Assembly (NCBI GenBank): GCA_019239825.1
Contig: JAFAZK010000012.1
Location: forward strand, 1-37,638
Source of the DNA: Verrucomicrobiota bacterium
GTDB lineage: Bacteria; Verrucomicrobiota; Verrucomicrobiia; Chthoniobacterales; JAFAMB01
Length of the DNA: 37,638 nucleotides
Direction: 5' to 3'
Of this stretch, positions 10,846 to 19,056 are shown piece after piece. The notes under the pieces are model-generated. The model saw only the letters and a list, made by a program, of their open reading frames with translations. It was not told the origin of the DNA and ran no database searches. How positions within the stretch are numbered: the stretch's first letter is position 1; every line of letters starts with the position of its first letter. The position numbers and the translations under genes were made by a program.

Positions 10846-13233
10846 TCAAAATTGGTAACCCACGCTGAATTGGAAACGCCCTGAGGAGTTGTTAAACTTA
10901 TCCGTCTGGATCGGAATACCGTAGTCCAGTCGAATCGGTCCGATTGGCAAATTCAAGCGCAGACCAAAGCCAAAGTCGGAGTTTACATCCCCCGTGCCGA
11001 AGTTCCAAGAACCCGCGTTCACGAAACCAGTATCATAGAACACAGCGAAACGAACCCGGTCGATGATCGGAATAGTGTATTCGACGGTTAACCGAGCCAT
11101 CGTATTACCACCGATATCATCACCTTCGGCATCCTTGGGACCGACCCGATCGAAGTCAAAACCACGCAAATTGTTTGCGCCTCCCAAAAAGAGTCGATCG
11201 TAGATCGGCACCGAGGTACCTCCACCCCAGTTCGCAACCGTTGCTATCTCTGCGTCAAAAAGCAGAATCGTGTCAAAAGGCAAGTGGAAATATTGTTCGC
11301 CCTCCAGGTCAAACCCATAAACCTGCACGTCGCCGCCCAAAAAACCGCCGGCCACATAGACCGAGAAATCGAAGCGATTTCCAGTACGAGTTAGGAAAGC
11401 GTTGTCGCGTTTATCGTACGTAAGCGTGTAGGTCAACCGGCTTTCCAACGTTGACCCAGCCTGATCGACGATCAACGGGTCAGTGGTCGTAACGTCGTAG
11501 ATGTCTGTCTCTTGCAATCGATAGGTGAATTTCTGGGCCAAGAAGTTTGTGATCGGCTGCCTCAAGAAGAGGTCGAACCCGTAGTATCTCTCGTTGTAAA
11601 CGTTACTAAAGAAAGACGAGTCCAGAAAGAAGGCATCCGTCCCAACAGCCAATCTTTTGTCCAGGAAGTATGGTTCCGTAAAATTCGCAGTCACCTGCTT
11701 CTCTTGCGTTCCGATCTGGACGCGGACTCTGAACTTTTCACCGGCGCCAGTGAAAGTTTTCCAATTCAGAATGTCAAAGTTTCCTTGGCTTAGTTCGGCG
11801 AAGCCGAGCAAGCCCTCATCCGAACTGAAGCCCATACCGAAGTTCAAAGACCCGGTGCGCTTTTCCTGGACCACGATATTCAGGTCTTTTCGTCCGGGCA
11901 CCAACGTATCGGAGGCATAGCTGTCGACCTTTTCGAAATACTGCAACCCTTCAAGCCGCTTCTTACTGATATCCACACGCACCGTGTCAAAGACGTCACC
12001 TGGTGCGAGCACGAGTTCACGGCGGATCACCTTGTCCTTAGTACGGGTGTTGCCGCTGATATTGATGCGTTCGACGTACGATTTGATCCCTTCCTCGATC
12101 TTGTAATGAAGATCAACCAGGCCTGGACCGGCCGGCGTTGTTTGCACTGCTACTTTAGCGTCAGCGTAACCAGCAACCCCGTATGCGTCCTCAACCGCTT
12201 TAATGTCTTTCTCGAGCTTTTGCGGCGAGAAAATCTGGCCTTCCTTTTGTTTGATAACCTTCCGGAAGTTCGCCTCTGTGACGACCTGAAGTCCCTCGAT
12301 CGTCACCACGTTAATGTGGTACTGGACGCCCTGATCGATGTAGATATCAATGTCAACATACTTCGGACCTTCCCGGTTTATCTTCACGTCGGTCACCTGA
12401 ACATCTTCGTACCCGTCGTCCTGGAAGAGTTCCTTGATCTTTTGGACGTCCTCGTCCAGCTGCGCGCTATTCAGTTTGCCGGCTCCGGTTAAAAAGGCGA
12501 GAATGTTATTCTCCTTCGTCTTCATCTCCTTCTTTAGCCGTTTCGAGCTAATCGCAGTGTTTCCCGAAAACCGGATCCTTTTTACGATGGATTTGGTGCC
12601 TTCACTGATCGAGTAAGTAACCGACGCCGTTCCCCGATCTTCATTGGTCTCGACCTTGTATTGGACGTCGACATCCGGGTAACCTCTCTTTTGATAGAGA
12701 TCGACAACCTTCTGACGCGCTGTCTCTAAGGTCTGTTCATCCAGCGGCGAATTGATCTTCAGCGCCATTTCCTTACGAATCCTGGAGGTCTTAACCTTCT
12801 CGTTCCCGACCACATAAACACTCGCTAAGGTGACTCTCGTCTGAACGACAACGATAACTTTTACGCCGTCCGGCAAGGGCTCACCATAAATTCGGACGTT
12901 AGTCACCAAGCCAGTCGCATAAAGCGCGCGCACGTCATCCTCGACAACGGTTTCCGAATAGGGCTGACCAACCGTTGTCTTCATGTTGGTCAAAATTCGC
13001 TGCCGGCTCAACGTAGCCGGTCCGGCATACTGGATCTCAATTTGGCGAACAATTGGACCTGCCGCGCGCTGGGGACCAGGCGGCGTTGCTTGTGCCTGCG
13101 TTGCCGGAGCCTGTTGCGGTGGCGTGTTTTGCGGAGCCGGTTGCTGTTGCCCATAAATCGAAGGCGCGGCAAAACCGAGCAACACCAAGCACCACAATAG
13201 CCATCTGCGTTCGGGCGTACGCTTTTGCTTCAT
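10846..13233 (-). CDS. bamA: Outer membrane protein assembly factor BamA
   Basis: BamA is the beta-barrel insertase of the outer membrane. The 795-residue protein has a signal peptide (residues 1-28), a Gln/Pro/Ala-rich linker (about 29-58), then tandem POTRA domains (for example VKRIRFSGNTAISSKRLKKEM and YVERINISGNTRTKDKVIRREL in part). A C-terminal barrel begins near residue 460. The loop-6 motif is LRGFD, and the protein ends in FSVGYQF with the terminal aromatic used as the outer-membrane signal. Skp follows directly and mqnC lies 93 bp upstream on the same strand. Confidence 0.95.
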   Translation of the reverse strand: MKQKRTPERRWLLWCLVLLGFAAPSIYGQQQPAPQNTPPQQAPATQAQATPPGPQRAAGPIVRQIEIQYAGPATLSRQRILTNMKTTVGQPYSETVVEDDVRALYATGLVTNVRIYGEPLPDGVKVIVVVQTRVTLASVYVVGNEKVKTSRIRKEMALKINSPLDEQTLETARQKVVDLYQKRGYPDVDVQYKVETNEDRGTASVTYSISEGTKSIVKRIRFSGNTAISSKRLKKEMKTKENNILAFLTGAGKLNSAQLDEDVQKIKELFQDDGYEDVQVTDVKINREGPKYVDIDIYIDQGVQYHINVVTIEGLQVVTEANFRKVIKQKEGQIFSPQKLEKDIKAVEDAYGVAGYADAKVAVQTTPAGPGLVDLHYKIEEGIKSYVERINISGNTRTKDKVIRRELVLAPGDVFDTVRVDISKKRLEGLQYFEKVDSYASDTLVPGRKDLNIVVQEKRTGSLNFGMGFSSDEGLLGFAELSQGNFDILNWKTFTGAGEKFRVRVQIGTQEKQVTANFTEPYFLDKRLAVGTDAFFLDSSFFSNVYNERYYGFDLFLRQPITNFLAQKFTYRLQETDIYDVTTTDPLIVDQAGSTLESRLTYTLTYDKRDNAFLTRTGNRFDFSVYVAGGFLGGDVQVYGFDLEGEQYFHLPFDTILLFDAEIATVANWGGGTSVPIYDRLFLGGANNLRGFDFDRVGPKDAEGDDIGGNTMARLTVEYTIPIIDRVRFAVFYDTGFVNAGSWNFGTGDVNSDFGFGLRLNLPIGPIRLDYGIPIQTDKFNNSSGRFQFSVGYQF

Positions 13234-13281
13234 AGGTATGGGGAGCCAACGATCAGAGCGAATGGCGCTAATTCACGATGA

Positions 13282-13298
13282 TGACGTCCAAAACGTCA
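13282..13298. promoter_or_regulatory. Small hairpin between mqnC and bamA
   Basis: TGACGT (13282-13287) and ACGTCA (13293-13298) form a 6-bp stem with a 5-nt loop between the mqnC stop and the bamA start, both on the minus strand. It could be a weak mqnC terminator or part of the bamA leader. Confidence 0.3.
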
Positions 13299-13326
13299 AC
13301 CAGAAAAACCGCGAACGGTCACGCTT

Positions 13327-14418
13327 TCAATTCAACAAGCTGTAAACATTGTTCCGGGGGTGCGGTTCATATCCAGCCTCAGTAATTAGCCGCTCGATCT
13401 CCTCCCGCGACAACCGAAAGGTCGTCCCCGCGCTGCTCACGACATTTTCTTCCATCATAACGGATCCGTAGTCGTTCGCACCGTAGCTCAATGCTAGCTG
13501 GCCGATCTTGGGCCCCTGCGTTACCCACGAGCTCTGGAGATTCTCTACATTATCCAAGTAGATCCTGGCCAAGGCTTGGGTTCGTAAATATTCAGCCGAA
13601 CCCACGGGCTTCGCCTTTAGCACCACATTTTCCGGCTGAAATGTCCAGCAAATGAAAGCTGTAAACCCACCGGTCTGGTCCTGAAGCTCCCGAATCCGAT
13701 CCAGATGCTCGATTCGGTCTTCGATGGTCTCCACATGTCCAAACATCATGGTAGCACTGCTTCGCAGACCTTCCGCATGTGCGATTTCCATGACTCGCAA
13801 CCACTGCTCGGTGTTGCATTTCAGCGGAGCGATCCGGTTGCGCACCCGGTCAACCAGAATCTCGCCTCCTCCTCCTGGAATTGAGCCAAGTCCGGCCTCT
13901 CGAAACCTCAAGATGACCTCTCGGATCGACATACCGAATACTTCAGCGAAATGGTTAAACTCAGGGGGACTGAACGCGTGGATATTAATCTGGGGAAATT
14001 TTTCCCGGATATGGCTAAGCAGATCCAGATAGTAATCGATCCCCAATTTTGGGTTATGGCCGCCCTGCATTAAGATCTGTACTCCCCCGATACCGGCCAA
14101 TTCTTCGATCTTCTGGTCGATCTGCTCGTGGCTCAGCACATAAAAATCAGGATCTTTTTCCGTCCGATAGAAGGCGCAAAACTTGCAATAAACATTGCAA
14201 ACGTTCGTGTAGTTAATGTTGCGCTCAACGATGTAGGTGACGATCTCGTTCCCCCTTCCAGCATAGGCGGCTGCTTTCGCCAACTTGCGGCGATGGTCAG
14301 CCAACGCGCCAAGCTCTTCGATCGGGAGCCTATATAATTCCAACGCTTCTTCTTTATTGATGCGTTCGCCGTCGAGCACCTTATCAATAACATCCGCGCC
14401 GGAAATCAGAGCATTCAT
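13327..14418 (-). CDS. mqnC: Cyclic dehypoxanthinyl futalosine synthase (radical SAM)
   Basis: MqnC is the radical-SAM enzyme that cyclises dehypoxanthine futalosine in the futalosine route to menaquinone. The radical-SAM cluster motif CNVYCKFC is present (Cys74, Cys78, Cys81). It is followed by GGVQILMQGGHNPKL, the SPPEFNHFA segment and the glycine-rich SIPGGGGEIL, all characteristic of the MqnC/MqnE/CofH group. The 363-residue length and the ILMQGG and GGGGEIL spacing favour MqnC over MqnE. No other mqn gene lies in the window, so the pathway genes are scattered. It is the upstream gene of the mqnC-bamA-skp strand and is divergent from ruvB. Confidence 0.92.
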   Translation of the reverse strand: MNALISGADVIDKVLDGERINKEEALELYRLPIEELGALADHRRKLAKAAAYAGRGNEIVTYIVERNINYTNVCNVYCKFCAFYRTEKDPDFYVLSHEQIDQKIEELAGIGGVQILMQGGHNPKLGIDYYLDLLSHIREKFPQINIHAFSPPEFNHFAEVFGMSIREVILRFREAGLGSIPGGGGEILVDRVRNRIAPLKCNTEQWLRVMEIAHAEGLRSSATMMFGHVETIEDRIEHLDRIRELQDQTGGFTAFICWTFQPENVVLKAKPVGSAEYLRTQALARIYLDNVENLQSSWVTQGPKIGQLALSYGANDYGSVMMEENVVSSAGTTFRLSREEIERLITEAGYEPHPRNNVYSLLN

Positions 14419-14485
14419 TAGCAGGGCTAGTATTAAACCAGTCCTTTGTCGCGTTCCAGTGCGTTCTCTGGACCTCAGAATCGCC

Positions 14486-14615
14486 CTCGTCGTCGTTCTC
14501 GTCCTCGACTTCTAGCATGGGATTCCCCTCGATTCAGAACGACCGTGCGATCAATTTAACGACAGAACCTGCTTTGTGGTGCAGCAAGACATTCGAGGAC
14601 GAGTACGACGATGAG
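14486..14615. repeat. Hexamer microrepeat inverted pair
   Basis: The left tract at 14486-14508 reads as CTCGTC-type 6-mers. The right tract at 14593-14615 is its complement (GAGGAC, GAGTAC, GACGAT in 6-bp phase). The arms match at 21 of 23 positions with an 84-bp spacer. It lies in the 296-bp gap between divergent mqnC and ruvB, where promoters are expected. Confidence 0.7.
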
Positions 14616-14714
14616 TACGAGACCGATTAGGAGTGCGTGTAGACCACCATTTCTGGAGCCATTCACAAACACTGTGGAAACCTGCGCTAGAAACAGTCAC
14701 ATTGGAGCTAAAGC

Positions 14715-15734
14715 GTGGCCGAGAATTTTTACCAAGAAACCATCCAGTCACCCAAAAGCCCATTTGACCTATCGCTCCGGCCTCCGCTCTTCTCGGAATT
14801 CCAGGGCCAGGCTCGCGTCAAAGAGCGGCTCGAACTCATGGTAGCTGCGGCCAAACAACGGGGCGATGTGCTCGAACATATCTTGTTGAGCGGACCTCCG
14901 GGTCTGGGAAAAACCAGTCTGGCTTTCATCTTGGCCAACTCGATGGGCGTCAACATTAAATCGACGAGCGGTCCGATGATCGAGAAGGCAGGCGATTTGG
15001 CTGGCATCCTGACGACGCTTGAGCGCGGAGACATCCTATTTATCGACGAAATCCACCGGCTCCAGCCAGCCATAGAAGAGTATCTCTACCCGGCTATGGA
15101 AGATTTCCGTTTAGATATTATCATCGATCAAGGACCGAATGCGCGGAGTGTGCGGCTCAACTTACCCAAGTTTACTCTAGTCGGCGCCACCACTCGCGCG
15201 GGTTTGATTAGCTCCCCTTTAAGGTCCCGCTTCGGGATGACAAGCAGACTGGACTATTACAGCGCCGAAGAACTGACAAACGTTATCGACCGGAGCGCAG
15301 GCCTTATCGCGATCGAAATCGATAGAGACGGAGCCGGCGAAATCGCCGCTCGTTCACGTGGCACTCCCAGAATCGCAAATAATCTGCTGCGCTGGGTCCG
15401 TGATTACGCTCAAGTCAAAGCCAGCGGCGCCATTAATAAAAAAGTAGCCGATCTCGCGTTGAAAATGCTCGATATCGACAACGACGGACTAGACGAGATG
15501 GACAAGCGGTTGCTGGCTGCCTTGATCTCCCGCTTCCATGGTGGTCCGGTTGGTCTAAATTCACTCGCGGTGTCGCTAGGAGAGGATCCAGGCACCATTG
15601 AGGAAGTGAACGAGCCTTATCTAATCCAAGAAGGATATCTCCAGCGGACCGCTCAAGGACGTGTCGCCTTGCCCAAAGCTTACAAAAAACTCGGGTTAGA
15701 ACGCACGTCGCACGGACAGAAAGAGCTGTTTTAG
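14715..15734 (+). CDS. ruvB: Holliday junction branch migration ATPase RuvB
   Basis: RuvB is the hexameric AAA+ motor that, with RuvA, drives branch migration of Holliday junctions in recombinational repair. The 339-residue protein has Walker [10 protein letters not shown] (residues 60-68), Walker B ILFIDEIH (107-114), the [18 protein letters not shown] sensor and arginine-finger segment, and the C-terminal winged-helix DNA-binding domain. The start is GTG at 14715 with GGAG eight bases upstream. ruvA and ruvC are not adjacent. It converges on the mla operon across a large palindromic repeat region. Confidence 0.96.
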   Translation: MAENFYQETIQSPKSPFDLSLRPPLFSEFQGQARVKERLELMVAAAKQRGDVLEHILLSGPPGLGKTSLAFILANSMGVNIKSTSGPMIEKAGDLAGILTTLERGDILFIDEIHRLQPAIEEYLYPAMEDFRLDIIIDQGPNARSVRLNLPKFTLVGATTRAGLISSPLRSRFGMTSRLDYYSAEELTNVIDRSAGLIAIEIDRDGAGEIAARSRGTPRIANNLLRWVRDYAQVKASGAINKKVADLALKMLDIDNDGLDEMDKRLLAALISRFHGGPVGLNSLAVSLGEDPGTIEEVNEPYLIQEGYLQRTAQGRVALPKAYKKLGLERTSHGQKELF

Positions 15735-15751
15735 GTCGAGTGCCTGCGCAC

Positions 15752-16158
15752 CGCCAGAAGGAGCCAGAATCCAGGAGCCTGGAGGGGGGTGGATCGTGCC
15801 ACCACGCGTGACACTGGAGGGGAGTCGCTTTTGGTCGTGCCTCAAGATCTCGCGATTTTATTTCCAACCCGAAGAAGGCCAAAAAATAGTGTTAAACAGG
15901 CGGCTCCCGGAAGCTACCGCACGTGATGTCTTGCCCAGGGCTATGGTCGTGGATCGTTTATCCGCATCAGACGCCGACAAACATATCACGCGTTGAGCCG
16001 TTCGCGGGAGCCGCCTGTTTAACAACGTTTGCGGACGTGCACCGCGCCGAGTCTAAGAACGCTAATTCATCGGGCACGACCCAAAGCGGCTCCCCTCCAC
16101 GGTCACGCGTGCTCACACGGCTCAACCCCTCCTGACTCCTTAATTCTGGCTCCTGCTT
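15752..16158. repeat. Heptamer tracts flanking nested element A
   Basis: A left tract of AGGAGCC/AGAATCC-type 7-mers (15752-15779) and a right tract (16131-16158) of complementary 7-mers bracket element A. AGCCAGAAT at 15762-15770 is the exact complement of 16143-16151. An ACGCGTGAC pair also lies just outside element A on both sides (near 15804 and 16102), so the palindrome spans nearly the whole 426-bp gap between ruvB and mlaD. Confidence 0.65.
15815..16099 (+). repeat. Nested palindromic element, copy A (three segments)
   Basis: The outer arms 15815-15841 and 16073-16099 match as inverted repeats at 25 of 27 positions. The inner arms 15891-15909 and 16005-16023 match perfectly over 19 bp (GTTAAACAGGCGGCTCCCG). 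The four GGGAGCCGC cores alternate in orientation and divide the element into three blocks of about 94, 95 and 94 bp. It contains no open reading frame of note and no transposase. It fills the gap between convergent ruvB and mlaD. Confidence 0.8.
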
Positions 16159-16160
16159 TA

Positions 16161-17132
16161 TTAATTGTTCGCTTCGCTTGCTGTCCTTCGCTTAACCCGC
16201 AACGGCGTCGGCGTACTTCCGTCCTGATACTTAATCGTTGAAGGCCAAATAAGCCGCCAGGGCTGTTCTTTCACCTTCCCCGACAGTTCAGTCATATCCG
16301 CAGCGAAGATGTTCACTTTAGGGAAAAAGACGTCTAACTCTCCCTGAAACTGGCTCAGCACGCTTTTTAATCGGACGGAGGCGGAATCGAGGTTTGCTAA
16401 CGTCTTCGGCAGGTGGTCATCCTTTTCGACTTGGCCCACCAATCCTTGCACATCTTTGAGCGTTGTTTGCACCCCAACCAGCGTTTCATCCACCGTGCCC
16501 CCTTTTGCAGTCAACTGCTGTAGATTTCGGGCGACCACCCCAAAACTGTCGATAGTTCGATTCAATGTTGTTAAAAACTCTGAATCCTTCCCCGTCAATC
16601 GCGTGAGATTCTCGGCGGTCCGATGGAGTTCCAGCAGGGTATCGGTGGCCTGTTTCAGCATGGGGTTCAATTGCTGTACAAGAGCAGGTCCAACCTCTCC
16701 CAAATCCGGTGAACGCACCCCGACAAAAGAGTCCCCATTTACCGCTCTGCCTGACTTGGGATTACCCTGAGTAAAATCGATGACCGACTCCGCCAAGAGC
16801 CCGAATGAGCGCATGGTTACGTTGTTTTCTTTGAAGACCTCTGCGTCGGCAGAGACTTGCACCGTGATTACGGCCTCGTACTCGGGCTTGCCGGGCGGCC
16901 TTTCGGACACTGGGACCGGCGATCGGATAAAATCGACCGTTCCGATTTTTCTGCCGGCTAGAGTCACGTCCGCACCCGGCTTGATCGCCGCAGCATCATC
17001 AAAAAATATTCGATAGTGGATGATCGGCCGAAATAACCCTGGTGCCGACAGATAAAGCACGATTCCGACCAATAGCCCAACGGTCAGGATCACCAATATA
17101 CCCGTCCGAATCTCGCTACGAATTATTTGCAT
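16161..17132 (-). CDS. MlaD-like MCE-domain lipid transport protein
   Basis: MCE proteins form membrane-anchored hexameric rings that carry phospholipids across the periplasm for an ABC transporter. An N-terminal membrane anchor is visible at about residues 10-30 (GILVILTVGLLVGIVLYLS). An MCE domain follows at about 38-125 (FFDDAAAIKPGADVTLAGRKIGTV), then a helical tail that could form a channel (residues about 150-270). At 323 residues it is longer than E. coli MlaD. Its start overlaps the end of the ATPase gene by 17 bp, so it is the third gene of a mlaE-mlaF-mlaD operon. Direction of lipid transport cannot be told from sequence. Confidence 0.87.
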   Translation of the reverse strand: MQIIRSEIRTGILVILTVGLLVGIVLYLSAPGLFRPIIHYRIFFDDAAAIKPGADVTLAGRKIGTVDFIRSPVPVSERPPGKPEYEAVITVQVSADAEVFKENNVTMRSFGLLAESVIDFTQGNPKSGRAVNGDSFVGVRSPDLGEVGPALVQQLNPMLKQATDTLLELHRTAENLTRLTGKDSEFLTTLNRTIDSFGVVARNLQQLTAKGGTVDETLVGVQTTLKDVQGLVGQVEKDDHLPKTLANLDSASVRLKSVLSQFQGELDVFFPKVNIFAADMTELSGKVKEQPWRLIWPSTIKYQDGSTPTPLRVKRRTASEANN

Positions 17133-17898
17133 CGGACAATTGCTCAGTCATAGGGCCTTCAACTCCACCGGTAACAAATTGACGAACGACAGGGTCTTCT
17201 GAGGTCTTAAACTCCTCCGGCGAGCCGTCCTGGATAATCGCGCCCTGATACAGCATGGCCATACGCGTGGCGATCCTGAAGGCGCTGTCCATTTCATGGG
17301 TAACGATAACCGAGGTCGTATTTGTCTTCTCGGTGAGGTTAATGATCAACTCGTCGATCACCGAGCTCATGACAGGATCGAGTCCGGCAGACGGCTCATC
17401 GAACAGCATGAGTTCCGGATCCATCATCAAAGCTCGAGCCAGGCTGACCCGCTTACGCATACCGCCGCTCAGCTCGGACGGCATCTTGCCCTCCGTTCCA
17501 CTCATTCCCACCAAAGCCAGTTTTTCTTCCACTAACGTATCGATCTCACTCTCGGGTTTGCGTCCCAATTCTCGCGCCGGCAAAGCCAGGTTATCCCTGA
17601 CATTCAAAGAGCTGATTAACGCCGAATACTGGTACACCATCCCTATTCTACTTCGAAGCAAATTCAGTTTGCTTCGACTTAAGCGATTGACCCGTAGATG
17701 CTTGTACTTTATTTCGCCGGCGGTCGGCTTCAATATCCCCAAAATCAATCGCAACATCGTACTTTTTCCGCCGCCGCTCTGGCCGAGGATAACCAATCGA
17801 TCCCGAGGAAAGATCTTTAATTCGATCCCGTTGAGGACAGGTTTCCCGGAAAAGGCGAGAATAACCTGATTCAAGTGGACCAACGGCGTCTCCGTCAT
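17116..17898 (-). CDS. MlaF-like ABC transporter ATPase
   Basis: This 260-residue ATPase powers the adjacent MCE lipid transporter. Walker A is GQSGGGKST (residues 39-47), the signature is LSGGMRKR (143-150), Walker B and D-loop are LMLFDEPSAGLDP (163-175), and the H-loop His is in SVIVTHEMDSA. The LSGGMRKR signature form is typical of MlaF/MceG ATPases. It overlaps the permease gene by 4 bp (ATGA type) and the MCE gene by 17 bp. No mlaB or mlaC homologue follows in this window. Confidence 0.92.
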   Translation of the reverse strand: MTETPLVHLNQVILAFSGKPVLNGIELKIFPRDRLVILGQSGGGKSTMLRLILGILKPTAGEIKYKHLRVNRLSRSKLNLLRSRIGMVYQYSALISSLNVRDNLALPARELGRKPESEIDTLVEEKLALVGMSGTEGKMPSELSGGMRKRVSLARALMMDPELMLFDEPSAGLDPVMSSVIDELIINLTEKTNTTSVIVTHEMDSAFRIATRMAMLYQGAIIQDGSPEEFKTSEDPVVRQFVTGGVEGPMTEQLSDANNS

Positions 17899-18686
17899 TT
17901 GGTGTACTGAGTAACGATTATGTTAAAAAGGCTGTCGAAACCAATCACGCTCGTGATGGCCATTACGACACTCCCCGTTGTAGCACGCCCGACACCTTCC
18001 GCTCCACCTTGGACGGTGAGCCCTTTAAAGCACGCGATTAGCCCGATAACTAGTCCGAAAAAAGCGGCTTTGAAAAAGCCAGTCACGATGTCATTCACGA
18101 GCAAACTGCTCAATACCGAGTCGAAGAAGAAAGCGGGTACGATGTTCAGAGTAACCCAGGAAATCAAACACGACCCAATCAAGGCCGCTATTACCGAGCA
18201 AACCGCTAGGCAAGGCATCGCCGCCACAATCGCCACCAGGCGCGGCGCCACCAAGAATCGGAGCGGACCTATCCCCATAGCCTCAATAGCTTCTACTTCT
18301 TCAGCGACTTGCATGGTACCGAGCTCAGCCGTGAAAGCAGCGCCGATTCGTGCTGCCAAAACGATTCCCGTAATCAGCGGTCCCAGTTCCCGGGTAAACG
18401 CAATCGCAATCAGCGATGGAATCAGTCGCTCCACGCCAAACTTCTCCAGCTGATATCCGGTCAGCAGCGCCATGGTCAGACCAAGGAAAAATGAGACCAT
18501 CAAAACCAAAGGCACCGACCCGACCGCGGTGCGGTCCGTTTGTATAAAGAGAGCCGAGGGCCGAAATGGCAAGCGTCCCCTGCGGATGCTGTCCGCCATC
18601 TCTTCCGTAGTATTTAGAAGAAGCCAAACGATGCTGCCCAGGTTAACCAGGGCATTCCTCGTCAAGAAACCGATCCGATAAAGCAA
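17895..18686 (-). CDS. MlaE-like ABC transporter permease
   Basis: The 263-residue membrane protein matches the MlaE/YrbE permease family. The ELGPLITGIVLAARIGAAFTAELGTM segment with the following EEVEAIEAMGIGPLRFLVAPRLVA is the family hallmark. About five hydrophobic spans follow. It pairs with the MlaF-like ATPase and the MCE ring. The start is uncertain: TTG at 18686 is the first in-frame start near a GGGAGG motif, but the spacing is long (about 14 bp). It is the first gene of the operon and its upstream gap holds nested element B. Confidence 0.92.
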   Translation of the reverse strand: MLYRIGFLTRNALVNLGSIVWLLLNTTEEMADSIRRGRLPFRPSALFIQTDRTAVGSVPLVLMVSFFLGLTMALLTGYQLEKFGVERLIPSLIAIAFTRELGPLITGIVLAARIGAAFTAELGTMQVAEEVEAIEAMGIGPLRFLVAPRLVAIVAAMPCLAVCSVIAALIGSCLISWVTLNIVPAFFFDSVLSSLLVNDIVTGFFKAAFFGLVIGLIACFKGLTVQGGAEGVGRATTGSVVMAITSVIGFDSLFNIIVTQYTK

Positions 18687-18737
18687 ACGGTACTTATTAG
18701 ACCTCCCGCGCTCGGAATCAAGGTGATTCGAGACCCG

Positions 18738-19015
18738 GGAGGGAGCCGCTTTGGATCGCCCCCAGGATCCCTGGTTATTTGTCGCTGCCCGTGCCTGACC
18801 GCAATTCTCGTTAAACAGGCGGCTCCCGGCAACGTTTCAACGCATGTCAGGTCTATCGGCGAGTTAACCGAGTGAGGAATCCCGAACGAAATGATGGACA
18901 GAACGTCGCGTGCGGTAGTTTCCGGGAGCCGCCTGTTTAACACGCTGTTCGGCCTTCATCGCTCAGGAACAAAGATCACAAAATCTTTAGGGTCGGTCCA
19001 AAGCGGCTCCCCTCC
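18738..19015 (-). repeat. Nested palindromic element, copy B (three segments)
   Basis: The outer arms 18738-18761 and 18990-19015 are near-perfect inverted repeats (GGAGGGGAGCCGCTTTGG type). The inner arms 18810-18829 and 18922-18941 are perfect over 20 bp. The cores divide it into blocks of about 92, 92 and 94 bp. Its right inner arm plus flank (18903-18943) matches copy A at 15889-15929 in reverse complement at 38 of 41 positions, so B is in the opposite orientation to A. It fills the 354-bp gap between the ABC exporter gene and mlaE. Confidence 0.8.
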
Positions 19016-19035
19016 AGGCGTGCGCGGGCCCCACC

Positions 19036-19056
19036 AATCACTAATCACCAATCACA
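19036..19056. repeat. Three AATCAC heptamers overlapping a gene end
   Basis: AATCACT, AATCACC and AATCACA are in perfect 7-bp phase. A complementary GGTGATT lies at 18722-18728 on the other side of element B. The tract encodes the last residues and stop of the ABC exporter gene, read on the minus strand as DVIGD-stop. Confidence 0.7.

Noticed and set aside
15815..19015. Composite transposon carrying mla genes
   Set aside because: Neither flanking element encodes a transposase and similar elements sit beside unrelated genes, so chance placement is as likely.
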